A DNA stretch of 64,000 bases from contig CM055098.1 of the NCBI GenBank assembly GCA_029204225.1, positions 23,377,367 to 23,441,366 of the forward strand, written 5' to 3'. Below are positions 22,676-35,462 of this stretch, one piece after another. How positions within the stretch are numbered: position 1 is the first letter of the stretch; every line of letters begins with the position of its first letter. Source of the DNA: Diphasiastrum complanatum. Taxonomy: Eukaryota > Streptophyta > Lycopodiopsida > Lycopodiales > Lycopodiaceae. A program made the position numbers and the translations under genes. The notes under the pieces were generated by a model. That model saw only the letters and a program-made list of their open reading frames with translations. It did not search any database and was not told the DNA's origin.

Positions 22676-24635
22676 GAGATTGTGGTCACATTTCCACTTC
22701 AGATGTCCAGCCTACTATGAGATTTGGGGGAGGTACTACTGCTTGTTCAAGGAGCACCCAGTCACACTTTCTACCCTGATATCCTATGAGGACCCTAGAT
22801 GTGTTGTATTGATGATCCAGCAGCATGGCACTCGTCTTGATACGGTAACTGAGGGGCTTGGCCTATCGCTATAAAGTTATCTTCATGTTTGGGAAGACTA
22901 AACTATGTTTTAAACTGCTATTTATGTTGTTGAGTAGTATAACTTCTTTTGGATATGGATAACAACTAACGCTCAGCTACTGTCAGATCAGGAGAGTCTA
23001 TATACTCCCGCTGGTACGCTTGTAGTGCCCAGTGGAAATCCATTGAAATTTTTCAACTGTAAGGTTGGTGAATGATTGGCCAGTTTGGCATATGGATAGT
23101 AATTCTGTCCATGGCCAATCCCAAATCCTTCCACTCATGCATGACATTGGTACATAATATGGATCTATGCGCAATTGGCGAGGGCTGGCCACATAACTTT
23201 TGATAGATCCTGGAGTTTTCTCAAAAATTGTAACTCTTCAAGCTGGCTACTCTCTCAATGCGGGTATTTTATCCAATTCCTTGTCGACCTCTATTCCAAA
23301 GGGCTTAAACTTGATAACCCAACCACCACGCGAGGACTCATGAGGATGTTGCGCTAAAAGGATCTGGATCTGGTCTTCGACACTGATTGGTCTTCTGAAC
23401 AATGGTGTGGTCCTTGATGAAGATGGACCTGGTTTCACTGCCTGTGAAACTGGCTGTTGTTCTTCAACTTCAGGGACTCCACCCTGGTCCATGCCCGAAT
23501 CAAACCCTGTATCCATAGGTGCATCAACTTGGTGCGAAGGGGAGAATTGCGGCATGACCGGAACTGAAATTTGAGGCCCAGCTTCCAGCACCTGAGTGGC
23601 AGCCTTTTCATATGCGTTGATGGTTGCTTTAGCCTTTGCCAACTCAGTTGAAGCTGTACCTTTGAATCTGTCAAAGCGGCCTTGGAATCCTTGCAACACC
23701 ACTTTATAGGTTTCAACCTTTTTAAACAAATACACGATCTCTGTCGGAGTTACTGGATGATCAGACATTTGTGTAAATATGCATCACGCTCAAGGGTGGT
23801 CGCAACCAATTCACTTTGGAGATGTGTGCGATCTTGTTCAACCATCTACAGTTGACCCTGGAGTAGTTGCACTTGTTGCTTTGCATCCTGCAGTGACCTT
23901 GTCCACTTGATCTTGGGCGGATGTGAGCACATTCTGCAGTGAGCTGAGATACTCTTCTAGGCAATCAGCCAATTGTTGTGCCGTGTTTTTCTCATCTTCA
24001 GATTTAGCTTCATGTTGCTTGGCAATCTTCAACTCTTTGTCCAGCTGAAAGACTTTTTGGCTGATAAGAATATTCTAAGATCCCATATCTGAGATGCGCT
24101 ACTCCATTTCCTTTTTCTTATCCAGCATAGACTAGATCACTTGCATAAGGCTTGAGACCAAACTGAGAGCATCACCAGAATCTATTGTTGTGGAGGTGGT
24201 AGCAACAGAAGGACCTGGTGGTAATGTCCCTAGTTGTGTGGAGCAGGTGCCTGTAACTCTTCTTCTTCAAAGAGGTCTTCTTCTTCATAGCCCTCAGGCA
24301 TTGTGGCATCAAACTGCTTTGGTGATTTGACAGCTTGCCCAACCTAAAGTGTGGATGGTGTGGCTTCAACTTGAGGTTGTTGGTTAATCTGTAAAGAGTC
24401 GTCAAAACCAGTAGGAGTATCATGGAACTATTCGAATCCTCTTCCAAGGGATTGGAGTTCAAAGGGCGTAGGGCTCTGGGGCATGACAAAAACTTTTGAG
24501 GCCCCAAGGGGGTCGAAATCATCGAACATGTCCATGAGATATTGGGTGTTTGGGAAAAAAGCTTATGTGTGTGGGGGTGAGGCGGCCTGGGCAATTGTGA
24601 TGGGAATGGTAGCAAAAGCAAACTTGATCAAACAT
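22676..24635 (-). other. Unrecognised GC-richer block, unit 2
   Basis: Same block as 4738-6697. The 173-residue minus frame is at 23247-23768 and differs from unit 1 by one residue near its C terminus (Thr to Ala, base 23261); unit 3 shares the Ala. Confidence 0.4.
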
Positions 24636-27600
24636 TGTAAATATCATAATGACTTGTACCTATTATGATTACACATGTGTGTAGCCTGTTCCCATGTGTG
24701 AAATAAATGTACTTTTCATATAGTACAATCATATAGCTTGTACATATAGTTTAAATCAAGTTTTAGTGGCTAAAAAGGCCTAAAATCAAGTTTTTTAGTC
24801 ATATGCCACATGGCATCAATCTAGAGATTGCATGAAGCCACATCATGAATAAGGTGTCAAATCCCATGTGTAGAGGTCTGCTCACATGTGTGAAATAGTC
24901 TGAGGAACTCAAATTTGCACTTCTAGAAGAGTTTTCACTAGTTCTCTGTATAGTAGAAAAATGGACCAAAAGTGCTCAAAAGAGAAGGTTTTGTCCAAGT
25001 GTCAGTTTTGCATGATGAATCATCATATGACAAAGCACCCTCACACATGTGGGATCAGAGGGATGATCAGTACCACGAGTTCCCATTTTTTGTATCTATA
25101 GAGCCATATTTGGCCATAATCATCAAGCAACACCAATTTTGGTTTTGGAGGCAATTTTTTGTCAATCTCTCCATTTGTCTTCATTTGTTTTGGATGTTTT
25201 GAGTTTCTATTATATTGTACTTTGATTTCAGGCTGGATTCCGTACTCTGACATTTTTTCACACGTTGAAACCAGCAAGTACAATTCCCTTTCATTTATGA
25301 TTGTTCTTGTTAGATTTTCTCATCTAAATTTGATCTAGATTGATCTAAATCTTGTGTAGATTGGTAGATCAATTGTCTCTAACATCCAGTCATTCTTGTG
25401 GATCATTTTAGGATCCATTCTTGGTCCAATTTTTTAGATTTCTACATGGTATCAGAGCCAAGTACAAGAGGATTTATGAAGATTTGATGGAGTTGATCCA
25501 AAACTAAGCCCAAATTAGCAAGTTTTTGGAAACTAGCTAATTTTGATGTGGCGAGTTGGATTGGATAGGTATACTCAAAATTTATGCATCAAACTTGGTT
25601 GTGGGCTGTAGGGGTACTCTTCACACACCTGAGGATGTAAAATACCAGTTTTTGAGCCTTATGTTACAATTTGATACTCATACAACCAAATTAGCAAGTT
25701 TGTGGAAAATAGCTAATCTGAGGTAAAGAGTTTGAATGGATTGATAGATTCAATATTTTTGTACCAAACTGGTTGTAGGTTGTAGGTGTACTTTACACAT
25801 GTGTGGGGCCGTACATATCCATTTTTGGTTGATAAAATTCAAATTGACGCATAATTTGACTGATACACCCAAATTCAGTGATTCTTAATGCAAATTCAAG
25901 CATCTTCTATAGAGATTCTATTGCTATGATTTGTTCTTGGATTAGATCATCCAAATAATTAAATTGAAGCTTGATTCAAGTGCATTAAATGCGATTCTCT
26001 GATTTTTTGAGTGTATGTTGAAGTTGAGAGAGAAATTGCCAAAAATTATAGATTAAGGTTCTAGAAAAGAGATTGAGATCCAAGTCACATTGTTCAACCC
26101 TATTCAATATATTTGAGTGTTTGTGAGGCTTGAAAAGAGTCATTGAGATGTGTATGGCAAATGTGTAGAGAGAGATCCAATTTTCTAAGAGTTCCTTCCT
26201 TTGTAGAGGGCAAGATCTAGAAGCTCATTTTGTGTTGGTATTGGTGGAGAGTTTGTCTTCTCCTAGGTGATTAAATCTTTCTAAGTGGAATTAGCTCTTT
26301 GGAGCACAATATCTTAGTGAGAAGAATCACAACTTCTGATTTTGAATTTCATTCCAACTCTTAAGAGGTAGAGTCATTGTTGGAATTTAATAGGGGTGAA
26401 TGAATTCAATTTATTGAGCAAAACTTGACATAGTATGTATGAAACTCAAATTAGTTCTATTAAACTTTCTTTGTGAGAGTGTGAGGGTCAAGTTGTGATC
26501 CCATTGGATGTATAGAACAAGGAGGAGTCCATATTTGAGTGATCATGCATGGTTGGGATCTTTGTGAATCTCTAGATGTCTAATTTTTAAGCTTGATGAA
26601 AACTTCTTGACATAGGTTGTTATCAAACTATTTCAAATCCATTCCAAATCTCAAGAGTGAGATTATTTTGAAAGAGGGATTCCAAAAGGGGTGATTGGAT
26701 CTTGATTTTATATGTCAAGTTTGAGTGTTTTAGTGTAGATCCTATGTTTTGTGAAAATTGGTGGTATAGTCTGTTGTCAAATCAAATCAAATTCATTCTA
26801 AATCTCAAGAGTGAGATTATTTAAGTCAAGAGTGAGTCCAAAACAAGTGATTAAGTTTGATTTTAATGTGTTTGAAACAAAATCCATCTTTTGTACAAGA
26901 ATCTCAAGTGTTGAGAGAATTAATTAAGTGAAAAGGAAAATCTAGGTGTCAAATCTTTTCATATCCATTTCAACTCTCAAAAGAAAGAGTCATTGGTATT
27001 TGTTGAGTCCAATAGGAGTTTGGATCTGATTTCTTTTGTGATTTGATTCAAATATTGTGTGCTTTTATCTTAGTGATCAAAGCAAAGTTTCCAAGTGACT
27101 AATCATTAGTGTGAAGATTGATTCTTAGGTTTGTGAGCTAGATCTTTGTAGGTCCTTCTAGATTATTGAATATGTTCAAATCTAGTCTCTTGAGAGTCAC
27201 AAATCACATTTGTAGAATCATATCACAGGTCTTTATCCACATGGCATCAATAGGTGGCATCCTATTGAAGGCAAGTAAGGATCTTAAGTGCAACCTTTGT
27301 GGCAAGGGAGGATATTTTTCCTCAAGATACTACAAAAAGAAGACCAATCCTTCCAAGGAGGACCAAAGCAAGGGGGCCGAGGTGAAGAATGGAGCTTCAA
27401 ATTCGAAATGCAAATACAAGAAGGACAAATACAAGAAAGTTGTTTCCTTTGTGGAAAGGTGAATGAGGCTTGGTGTCTCACAAGGCTTGCAAGATTTGTC
27501 TTCAAGAGTCCATCACAACACAAGTCAAACATTTTGAAAAAAATTATTTGGAAGTGCATTGTTTGGTTCAAGATGCAAAGATAGATGTCACTTTCATGAA

Positions 27601-30244
27601 AGTAACTTGGATTTATTTCATGTCCTTGAAACGTATTTTGCTTGGAACTTTAGATAAGTTCAAACTTATTGTTTTGATCCAAGAGAAATCAATCAAGAAT
27701 AAGGAGGAGCAATCACAAGATGAAAATAGTTTTATGTATGCTCTCATGTCAACTTATGAAGAACTATTCTGCTTTGAAGAGATTTTTGTATCTCAAAGGT
27801 GGATTAAGGCAATACTAGTTGAGTGTGATGCCTTAAAGTATAGCAAAGCATGTTTTCCTTGTAAATTTACATTGGAGATGAAGTCCAAAAAATGGAAATG
27901 TCTTCATAATGTCAAAATATTGAAAAATCTATCTAATGTTGTGAGTATGGGTCCTAAAAATGCCAAAGATGAATTGATCTCTTTTGGCTTAGTAAAGACC
28001 CATCTTAGAATAAAATACTCAAGGTAGGTAGAAGTAGAAACTCGAGCTACCATAAGAATTGCCATTTGTACTTTACATACCACATTTAATGCATAAAAAG
28101 ACTATGTGGCACAATTAGACATAGTGAGGTGGCTTGGATAAGTCTAGATAGCTTGAGAGGTGGATCCACAACTCCAATTCAACTTCAAGTAGGAGAAGAG
28201 TCCATGGAACTATATATATGTGATGTACTCTCATTGAGAAGATGATGAAATTTGTGTGTAATGCAAATTTGGAGACAAGCTCTTTGTGCCCTCTCTCTCT
28301 CCACGAGTTTTGTACTTTGTATTTTCTCTCTCTAGCCAAGTAGAGGCATTTATGATGCTTTGCCTCATGTTTTGTTGAGAGATCTTGCTTGTAACACAAT
28401 AATATTGCTTGTATGATCAGCTTTCCTATTGACAACCAATGCTAGTCTGATCTTTATGGTGTTATTGTGGTTAGGAGATAAAAAATACGTGTAGGGTCCG
28501 ACACGTGTGAATTTAGCATGGTATCAGAGCCTACCTAAGTTTTACAAGCAAATCTAATCAAAAAGTTTGCAGATCTGATCAGATTTCAAACTAGAAATTG
28601 TCTAGATTCTACCTTCTAGCTAATTTGCAGGTTTCTTGTGATTCTGAGCTACAAACCATATTGAATGGGCCAGATCAGGTACCGTACGGAATTTCAGGTG
28701 CTGGCATGTGTGAAATCCGCCGATTTTTAGATTGGTGGTTCTCTCTCACCTCCAATCCATTTTTCAAGCAAATTAGCCCACTAGAAACCTAGAAATGTGT
28801 AGAATCTGATGCAATTTGAATTATGATAGTTGGATAAGCCAATTAGAAGTTATAAGCTTTGGAAGAGTCGTAGGTAGGGTGCCTAGACTTGTGGCAAATC
28901 GTGTGTACATGTCATTTATTGCTTGAATGATCACAAAAAATCATCCAGAAGCTACACAATCTCATCTATATGTGATTTAGACAAAACTTATAGGTTCTAG
29001 GCAAATTGTTTCATACAAATAGATTGTATTTGAGTCAATTTGACATTTTTGGAATATTTCACACGTGTGAAATTCAGAGAACCATAACTTTTGCCATACT
29101 TCATCTTTTTTGATGATTCAAATCTTGTTTTAGAGAGATTGTCAAGCTAGTGAGATCTATCTCACAGTTTTTTTTTGCTAAGTCTTACATAGGATTTGGT
29201 TCTGTACCCTTGATTGGTTCCTATAGTGAGAAGAAAATCAATTCTTTCATCCATCTTTTTTTATTCCCATCATTCTTTATGACTTCAATGGGTATCTTTC
29301 TATTAGAAGCAAGTGAAAGATTGTCAACCTCCAATTACTCAATTTGGAAGGTTAGAATGGAATTTGTCTTAATACTACAAGATGTGATGAATATTGTACT
29401 TGGCATTGAAGAAGAACCACAAATTCCTCAAGAAATTCCAAAGTACAAAAAGAGAGCCAGGATGGCTCTGCATTATACTAAGATGAATGTGTCAAATGAC
29501 ATCTTAAGATATATTGGTGCTTGTACTAATGCCAAAGATGCTTGGGATACTCTCAAGTCTATCTATGAGGCAAAAAATACTTCTAGACTTCTAACAGTAA
29601 GAAACCAAAATTTTCAAAGTGTACAGAGAAGTGATGAATGTGCTTCAGCTTATGTAATGAGAGTTAAAGACCTCTATAGAGAATTGTCATGCATAGGAGA
29701 CTCCATCAACCAAAATGAACTTGTTCAAGTCATACTTAATGGGTTAAAGGAGGAATATATGACAACCTTGTTCAAAGTTATGCCATTAACGAGGAGCTAC
29801 CAAGTTTGGAAGCACTCCAAAGTGTGCTCATTTCTAAAGAATCAAGACAAGAGTATAAACTCTTGAAAATGGAGAGACTGTCTCTCAGCATTGATGGTAA
29901 AGCTCTCTTTACCAAAGACAAGCACAAGACAAGAAGTAAGAATCAACACCAATTCTCTTCAAGCAAGAACAATCTTATTTCCAAGGAGAAAGGAGATGAG
30001 GATGAGTCCTCTCAAGCTTCCACATCCAAGAAGAAGAAGAAAAACATCAAGTGTTTCTTTTGTGACAAGAAGGGGCATTATGCCACCAATTGCTTCAAGA
30101 AGAAGAGTCAATTCAAGCAAGCCAACATTTCTAATGAAGAGAAGGAAGATGCTCATGCAAGTGATGAAGAGGGATCTCTTATGGTCTCAAGTTTTTCTTC
30201 ATCACCTTTCAAGAAGGATGGTTCGTGGTATATTGACAGTGGAG

Positions 30245-30249
30245 CTTCC
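30245..30249 (+). repeat. Target-site duplication of element C, left
   Basis: CTTCC immediately before the 5' LTR, repeated at 35837-35841 immediately after the 3' LTR. Five bases is the usual copia duplication. Confidence 0.95.
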
Positions 30250-30902
30250 TGTGAAAAATTGTCAACTAGTAGTATTTTCCTAACTTGAGATTTTGTAGGC
30301 CTATGGCCAAATAAAAGTTAGAGATAGGTTCATACATGTATGTAGAGGCCCAAAGTATGTGTACACTACTTTTGAGGTCACATTAATTAGAGGAGGTCGA
30401 GTGTGGAGCTCTTCTATTGGCTCATAATTTGGTGCATTCCTATTTGACCAAATTTCTAGGTATATGAGTGAATCCTATTGGACCCCAATTTTAGCCTATC
30501 ATAAGACAAGTGGCCAAGAGGCACTATGGCTGCTATAAATAGCCATCTCCATGAGTATGTACACATCTCATTTTCATTCTATTGAATGAATGTTATGCTC
30601 TTTGAAGGTCCATCTTCTTCTCTCTCACTTTTTTGTTCATATCTTGCATTCTAGCCACTAGAATTGTGATTTCTTTGTTGCTATGGCTTCACACGTGTGA
30701 AATGCAGGTTGTAGGCTCTGAAGTACGGACAGGGACAGCAAGTTTCTGTTTGTGGAAGCTTATGATCAGATTTTGATGTTTAGTTGATGTTTAGTATGCT
30801 TAACATCACAATTTCTATCATTTTTTCAATCTAGATGTGCATAACTTCCATGGCCAAGATCTTTATGAAACTTTAGCATCTTTTGGATCTGAGTTTTTCA
30901 CA
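30250..30902 (+). mobile_element. Element C 5' LTR
   Basis: 653 bases with inverted ends TGTGAAAAA and TTTTTCACA. A TATA box TATAAATA lies at 30534-30541. A palindrome TTCACACGTGTGAA lies near 30689-30702, in the part that the 3' LTR lacks. Confidence 0.95.
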
Positions 30903-30914
30903 TGGTATCAGAGC
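30903..30914 (+). other. Element C primer-binding site
   Basis: TGGTATCAGAGC directly follows the LTR end CA, complementary to initiator Met tRNA as in most plant copia elements. Confidence 0.93.
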
Positions 30915-31511
30915 ATTAGGCGGCCAAATGTGCAGGTTTTGCCAGATTTAGAAGAGATTTGTGGGCGAGTTTGCTTTTGTAGCATTCCAATCAAGTTTCT
31001 AGCTAAAAATCTTGTTGATTTATGTGTAGAAATTGGATCTTTGTGATCAAAACATCATTTGTATGCATTTCAATTGAAGTAGGGCGAATTCCCTTTGTAC
31101 TTATCAGAATAAGGAGACAAAAATTGTTTTGGAAAGAGGGAGATGCAAGATCCAACAAGATCCTATTAGTTTTCCATTCTAGCATATAGTTTTTTGATTC
31201 AATTTCTTGCTTCTTCATGTCAAAAACTTCAAAATTGATGTAACCCTCTGATTTTCAGTTTGCTGAATGATTCAAGAGTGTATTTCAATCTTAGGAGTGA
31301 GGGAAAAGCAAGTATATTGAGGTTTGGTCTTGGTTTGATCAAGAAATCATAAAACTAGTGGCTAAAATTAAGGAAAAAGTGAGGAAAAGAGAGAAAAAGT
31401 AAGGTTTTAGGTTCCAAATCTTTGTGATTTCTTCTTGTGTTTCATTTGTTGATTCAAGAGAGTGCTTAGTGCATTGGAACAGGTCAAAGATCAGAGATCA
31501 ATCATTGCAAC

Positions 31512-34500
31512 ATGGCTACAAATGGAGGCTACATGTTGGAAAGCAATGATAGGCTTACCTCCCTCAACTATTCTACTTGGAAAGTAAGGATGGAGTCTTT
31601 GCTTGAGATGAATGAGTTGATGGATATTGTTGTAGGTGTGGAGGAGAGACCTTTGGCACCTCAAGAACAATTGAGGTATGACAAGAGGGCAAAGAAAGCC
31701 CTTCACATGATCAAGATGAATGTGACAAATGAGCTTATCAAAGAGGTTGGTAAGTGCACATCATCTAGTGAAGCTTGGGAAGCCTTGAAGAAGGTTTATG
31801 AATCCAAGTCTACTTCTAGAGTGTTGACTTTAAGAAGGCAAATCTTTTCTTGTATGCAAAAGAAGAGTGAGAATGGACATGCTTTTGTTTTGAGAGTTAA
31901 AGCATTGAATGATGAGTTAGCATGCATTAATGATGGCATAAATAATGAGGAGCTTGTTCAAGTGATTCTCAATGGCTTGTTGGATGATCATGCTAATCTT
32001 GTTCAAAGTTATGCTATCCAAAAATGTTTACCAAGTGTTGGAGACTTGCAAGAGGTCTTGTTGGCTGAAGGATTCAGGTTGCAAGCAAGAGTGGGAGCAT
32101 CTTCTACATCTCAAGGAGGAGAAGAGGAGGCAATGTTCTCTAAAGGCAAGTTCAAGGGCAAAGGTAAAAGCAATTGGTCTAAAGGGCAAGACCAAGGTGA
32201 GCACTCTACTTTTGGCAAAAAGAAGGATAGATCTAAGCTAAAATGTTTCTATTGTGGAGTCAAAGGGCATTTTGCTAGTGATTGTTTTAAGAAAAAGAGG
32301 GATCAAGGGGAAAAGCAAACCAATCTAACTATTGATGAGGGTGGGGATGAGCTTCTTTCAAATGATGCTTTTGTTATGTCATCTTGCTTGTTGGCTAATC
32401 ATGGAGACATTGATCCTTGGTGGATTGATAGTGGAGCCACTTCTCATATGACATATCATAAAGAGTATTTTTCATCTTTAATGGCATTTGATGGTGATAG
32501 GAAGGTAATCTATACCGCAAATGATGGTGAGTGTGCAATCAAGGGGATTGGCACAATTCCTATTTCACTTTCTACAAATAGGAATATAGAATTGAAAGAT
32601 GTTTTGCTCATTCCATCCATTACCAAGAACTTACTTAGTGTAAGCCAAATGCTTGACAAAGGATTCAAAGTTGAGTTTGATGGTGATGCTTGCTTGATCA
32701 AAAAGGGGTGTAGTATCATTGCAAAAGGGAAAAGGCAAGGGAAATTGTTCAAGCTTGATGCATGTGTTGTTGCTAACCAAGTTGGATGCATGGCAAATGA
32801 ACAAATGTCAATTCAAGAGGTATGGCATAAAAGGATGGGACATCTCAACTACAAGGCCTTGGAGGTAATAGCCAAAAAGGAGGTAGTAAGGGGACTTCCC
32901 AAGTCTCTTACTTGCTTGAATCATGTTTGTGAAAAATGTGCTTTGTCTAAATCACATAGATTGCCATATACTAGATCTATATCTAGATCTAAGATGCCTT
33001 TTTCTCTCTTGCATTCGGATATTCATGGTGTTACTACAATTAGCAATGGAGGTGCTAAGATGTATGTAACTTTCATTGATGATTTTAGTAGATTTTGTTG
33101 GGTTTATCTACTAAAGAGCAAGGATGAGGTGTTTGATGTGTTTGTCAAGTTCAAAGTTGCTATTGAGACTCAATTTACAACCAAAATCAAATGCTTGAGG
33201 AGCGACAATGGTGGTGAATACATTTCTAACAAATTCAAAGCCTTTTGCGATGAGCATGGGATCAAGAGGGAGTACACATGTCCAAGAACACCACAACAAA
33301 ATGGAGTGGCCGAGAGGAAGAATAGAACCTTGTGTGAGAGTGCAAAGGCAATGAGATTGAATGCTAATCTTCCTAAACCTTTTTGGAGTGATGCTTTGTT
33401 GTGTGCAAATTTCCTATGCAATAGATGGCCAAGTGTTGTATTGGAAGGAAAAACCCCTTTTGAAGCTTTGTTTGGTACGAAGCCTAATGTCAAGTTTCTA
33501 AGAACTTTTGGATGCATTTGCTACTTCAACATTACTCTTGATGATAGAACTAAGGAGGATCCATCTTCAAGAAAGGGCATTTTTGTTGGTTATAGTGAAG
33601 TAAGCAAAGCATATAGGATTTATGTTCCTTCAATCAAGAAAGTGTTCACAAGTAGGGATGTCATTTTTTATGAAGGTAACATTCCAAAAGTTGTTTCAAG
33701 TGATGATGGTGTTGTTGCAACTAATGTGCTTGATGACAATGGAGTTGATGACACATTGGATGTGGATGTTGAAGAAGCCTCTTCAAGTCAAATTCCAAGG
33801 AGAACTCCAAGGCATAAAGTGAAACCCTCAAGGCTCACTTATGATGGCAAAGGTAAGCAAGTGGTGGATGGATCCAACTATGCTTTCCTAACTTCTTTTG
33901 ATGTACCTTCATGTGTAGATGAAGCAAGGCAAGAAGAGGAATGGATCCAAGCAATGGATCTTGAGTTTGAAGCACTTATGAAGAACAACACATGGAGATT
34001 GGTGGAGCTTCCAAAGGGCAAAAGTGCAATTGGATGCAAATGGATCTTCAAGGTAAAGACAAATCAAGATGGATCTATCAACAAGTTGAAGGCAAGGTTG
34101 GTGGCTAAAGGTTATGCTCAAGAGCATGGCATTGACTATGAGGAAACCTTTGCACCCGTGGCAAAGATGGTGAGCATAAGAGTAATCATTTCCCTTGCAA
34201 CTCTTTATGGATGGGATCTTTGGCAATTAGACATTTCTAATGCTTTCTTGAATGGTGATCTTGAAGAGGAAGTCTACATGGAGCAACCCGAGAGCTATGT
34301 TTCTCATAGCAAGCCTAATCATGTGTGTTTTCTACAAAAAAGTTTGTATGGTCTTAAGCAAGCACCAAGGAGTTGGTATGCTAGGCTTAACTCTTTTCTA
34401 CTTTCTCAAAACTTCACTATGAGTGAGTATGATCATTCACTTTACTTTAGAATTAGTGCTAATGATGTTACAATCCTTCTAATTTATGTGGATGACATTA

Positions 34501-35462
34501 TTTTAAGTGGAGGGAACAAGGAAGATATAGAAGATATCAAGAAAGCACTAAAAAAGGAATTTGAAGTGCATGATCTTGGTCTTTTGAGCTATATCTTAGG
34601 AATAGAAGTAATTAGAACTTCTCAAATCACTTTTATTTCACAAGAGAAGTATGCTATTTCTATTCTCAATAGATTTCATATGGTAGATGCAAATCCTATT
34701 GATACACCTATGGAATCACATGTAAAGCTAACTATAAGAGGTAATGAAAGATCCTTCGAGGACATTACTCTCTATAGGAAGCTAATAGGTTCTCTTATAT
34801 ATCTAACCATCACAAGACCTGATTTATCTTATTGTGTTGGTAGATTAAGCCAATTCATGCAAGATCCTAGCATAGAACATTGGAAACTAGGAAAGAGGAT
34901 CTTGAGATACATCTCGGGAACAAAAGATTTTGGCATTGTTTATAGAGGCTCATCACCTAACTTATTTGGTTTTTCAGATTCAGATTTTGCAGGAGACCTT
35001 ATGGATAGAAAATCCATAAATGCACATGCTATTTTCATAGGTGATGGAGCTATCTCATGGATGTCGAAGAAACAAGCAACTATATCACTTTCTTCTAGTG
35101 AGGCCGAGTACAAAGCTTTGACATCATGCACAAAGGAGATGGTGTGGATCAAGAGGATGATTATGGAGCTTCATTTGCTGGATTTTTCAGAGAGTCCAAT
35201 CATCTTTTGTGACAACCTTTCAGCCCAAAGTCTAGCAAGCAATCCGGTTTTCCATGCAAGGAGCAAACATATCGAGGTGGCTTACCATTTTGTGAGAGAA
35301 CAAGTGTTGGCAAAAGAGATCAAGCTTGAACATGTCCCATCAAAGGAATGTGTGGCTGATATCTTTACCAAAGCATTGGGAAAGGACTTATTTTTCAAGC
35401 ATAGAACAAGTCTTGGTGTACTTTCTAAATCTATGCTAAAACTAGTTGAAGAGGGAGTGTGA
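31512..35462 (+). CDS. Copia gag-pol polyprotein, intact (element C)
   Basis: A 1316-residue uninterrupted frame. Gag occupies about residues 1-230; CCHC knuckle C245, C248, H253, C258; aspartic protease DSG at 306-308; pre-integrase WHKRMGH near 437; integrase catalytic D503, D565 and E601 with DD35E spacing; reverse transcriptase with D907 and YVDD at 992-995; RNase H from D1156, with SSSEAEY near 1195 and the ARSKHIEVAYHF end near 1247. All catalytic residues checked are present, so the protein could be active. The stop TGA (35460-35462) lies inside the first bases of the 3' LTR, and the polypurine tract encodes the preceding residues. The leader 30915-31511 holds no gene. Confidence 0.95.
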   Translation: MATNGGYMLESNDRLTSLNYSTWKVRMESLLEMNELMDIVVGVEERPLAPQEQLRYDKRAKKALHMIKMNVTNELIKEVGKCTSSSEAWEALKKVYESKSTSRVLTLRRQIFSCMQKKSENGHAFVLRVKALNDELACINDGINNEELVQVILNGLLDDHANLVQSYAIQKCLPSVGDLQEVLLAEGFRLQARVGASSTSQGGEEEAMFSKGKFKGKGKSNWSKGQDQGEHSTFGKKKDRSKLKCFYCGVKGHFASDCFKKKRDQGEKQTNLTIDEGGDELLSNDAFVMSSCLLANHGDIDPWWIDSGATSHMTYHKEYFSSLMAFDGDRKVIYTANDGECAIKGIGTIPISLSTNRNIELKDVLLIPSITKNLLSVSQMLDKGFKVEFDGDACLIKKGCSIIAKGKRQGKLFKLDACVVANQVGCMANEQMSIQEVWHKRMGHLNYKALEVIAKKEVVRGLPKSLTCLNHVCEKCALSKSHRLPYTRSISRSKMPFSLLHSDIHGVTTISNGGAKMYVTFIDDFSRFCWVYLLKSKDEVFDVFVKFKVAIETQFTTKIKCLRSDNGGEYISNKFKAFCDEHGIKREYTCPRTPQQNGVAERKNRTLCESAKAMRLNANLPKPFWSDALLCANFLCNRWPSVVLEGKTPFEALFGTKPNVKFLRTFGCICYFNITLDDRTKEDPSSRKGIFVGYSEVSKAYRIYVPSIKKVFTSRDVIFYEGNIPKVVSSDDGVVATNVLDDNGVDDTLDVDVEEASSSQIPRRTPRHKVKPSRLTYDGKGKQVVDGSNYAFLTSFDVPSCVDEARQEEEWIQAMDLEFEALMKNNTWRLVELPKGKSAIGCKWIFKVKTNQDGSINKLKARLVAKGYAQEHGIDYEETFAPVAKMVSIRVIISLATLYGWDLWQLDISNAFLNGDLEEEVYMEQPESYVSHSKPNHVCFLQKSLYGLKQAPRSWYARLNSFLLSQNFTMSEYDHSLYFRISANDVTILLIYVDDIILSGGNKEDIEDIKKALKKEFEVHDLGLLSYILGIEVIRTSQITFISQEKYAISILNRFHMVDANPIDTPMESHVKLTIRGNERSFEDITLYRKLIGSLIYLTITRPDLSYCVGRLSQFMQDPSIEHWKLGKRILRYISGTKDFGIVYRGSSPNLFGFSDSDFAGDLMDRKSINAHAIFIGDGAISWMSKKQATISLSSSEAEYKALTSCTKEMVWIKRMIMELHLLDFSESPIIFCDNLSAQSLASNPVFHARSKHIEVAYHFVREQVLAKEIKLEHVPSKECVADIFTKALGKDLFFKHRTSLGVLSKSMLKLVEEGV
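35448..35457 (+). other. Element C polypurine tract
   Basis: GAAGAGGGAG, all purine, ends exactly at the 3' LTR start TGTGAAAA and is at the same time the end of the gag-pol reading frame. Confidence 0.85.
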
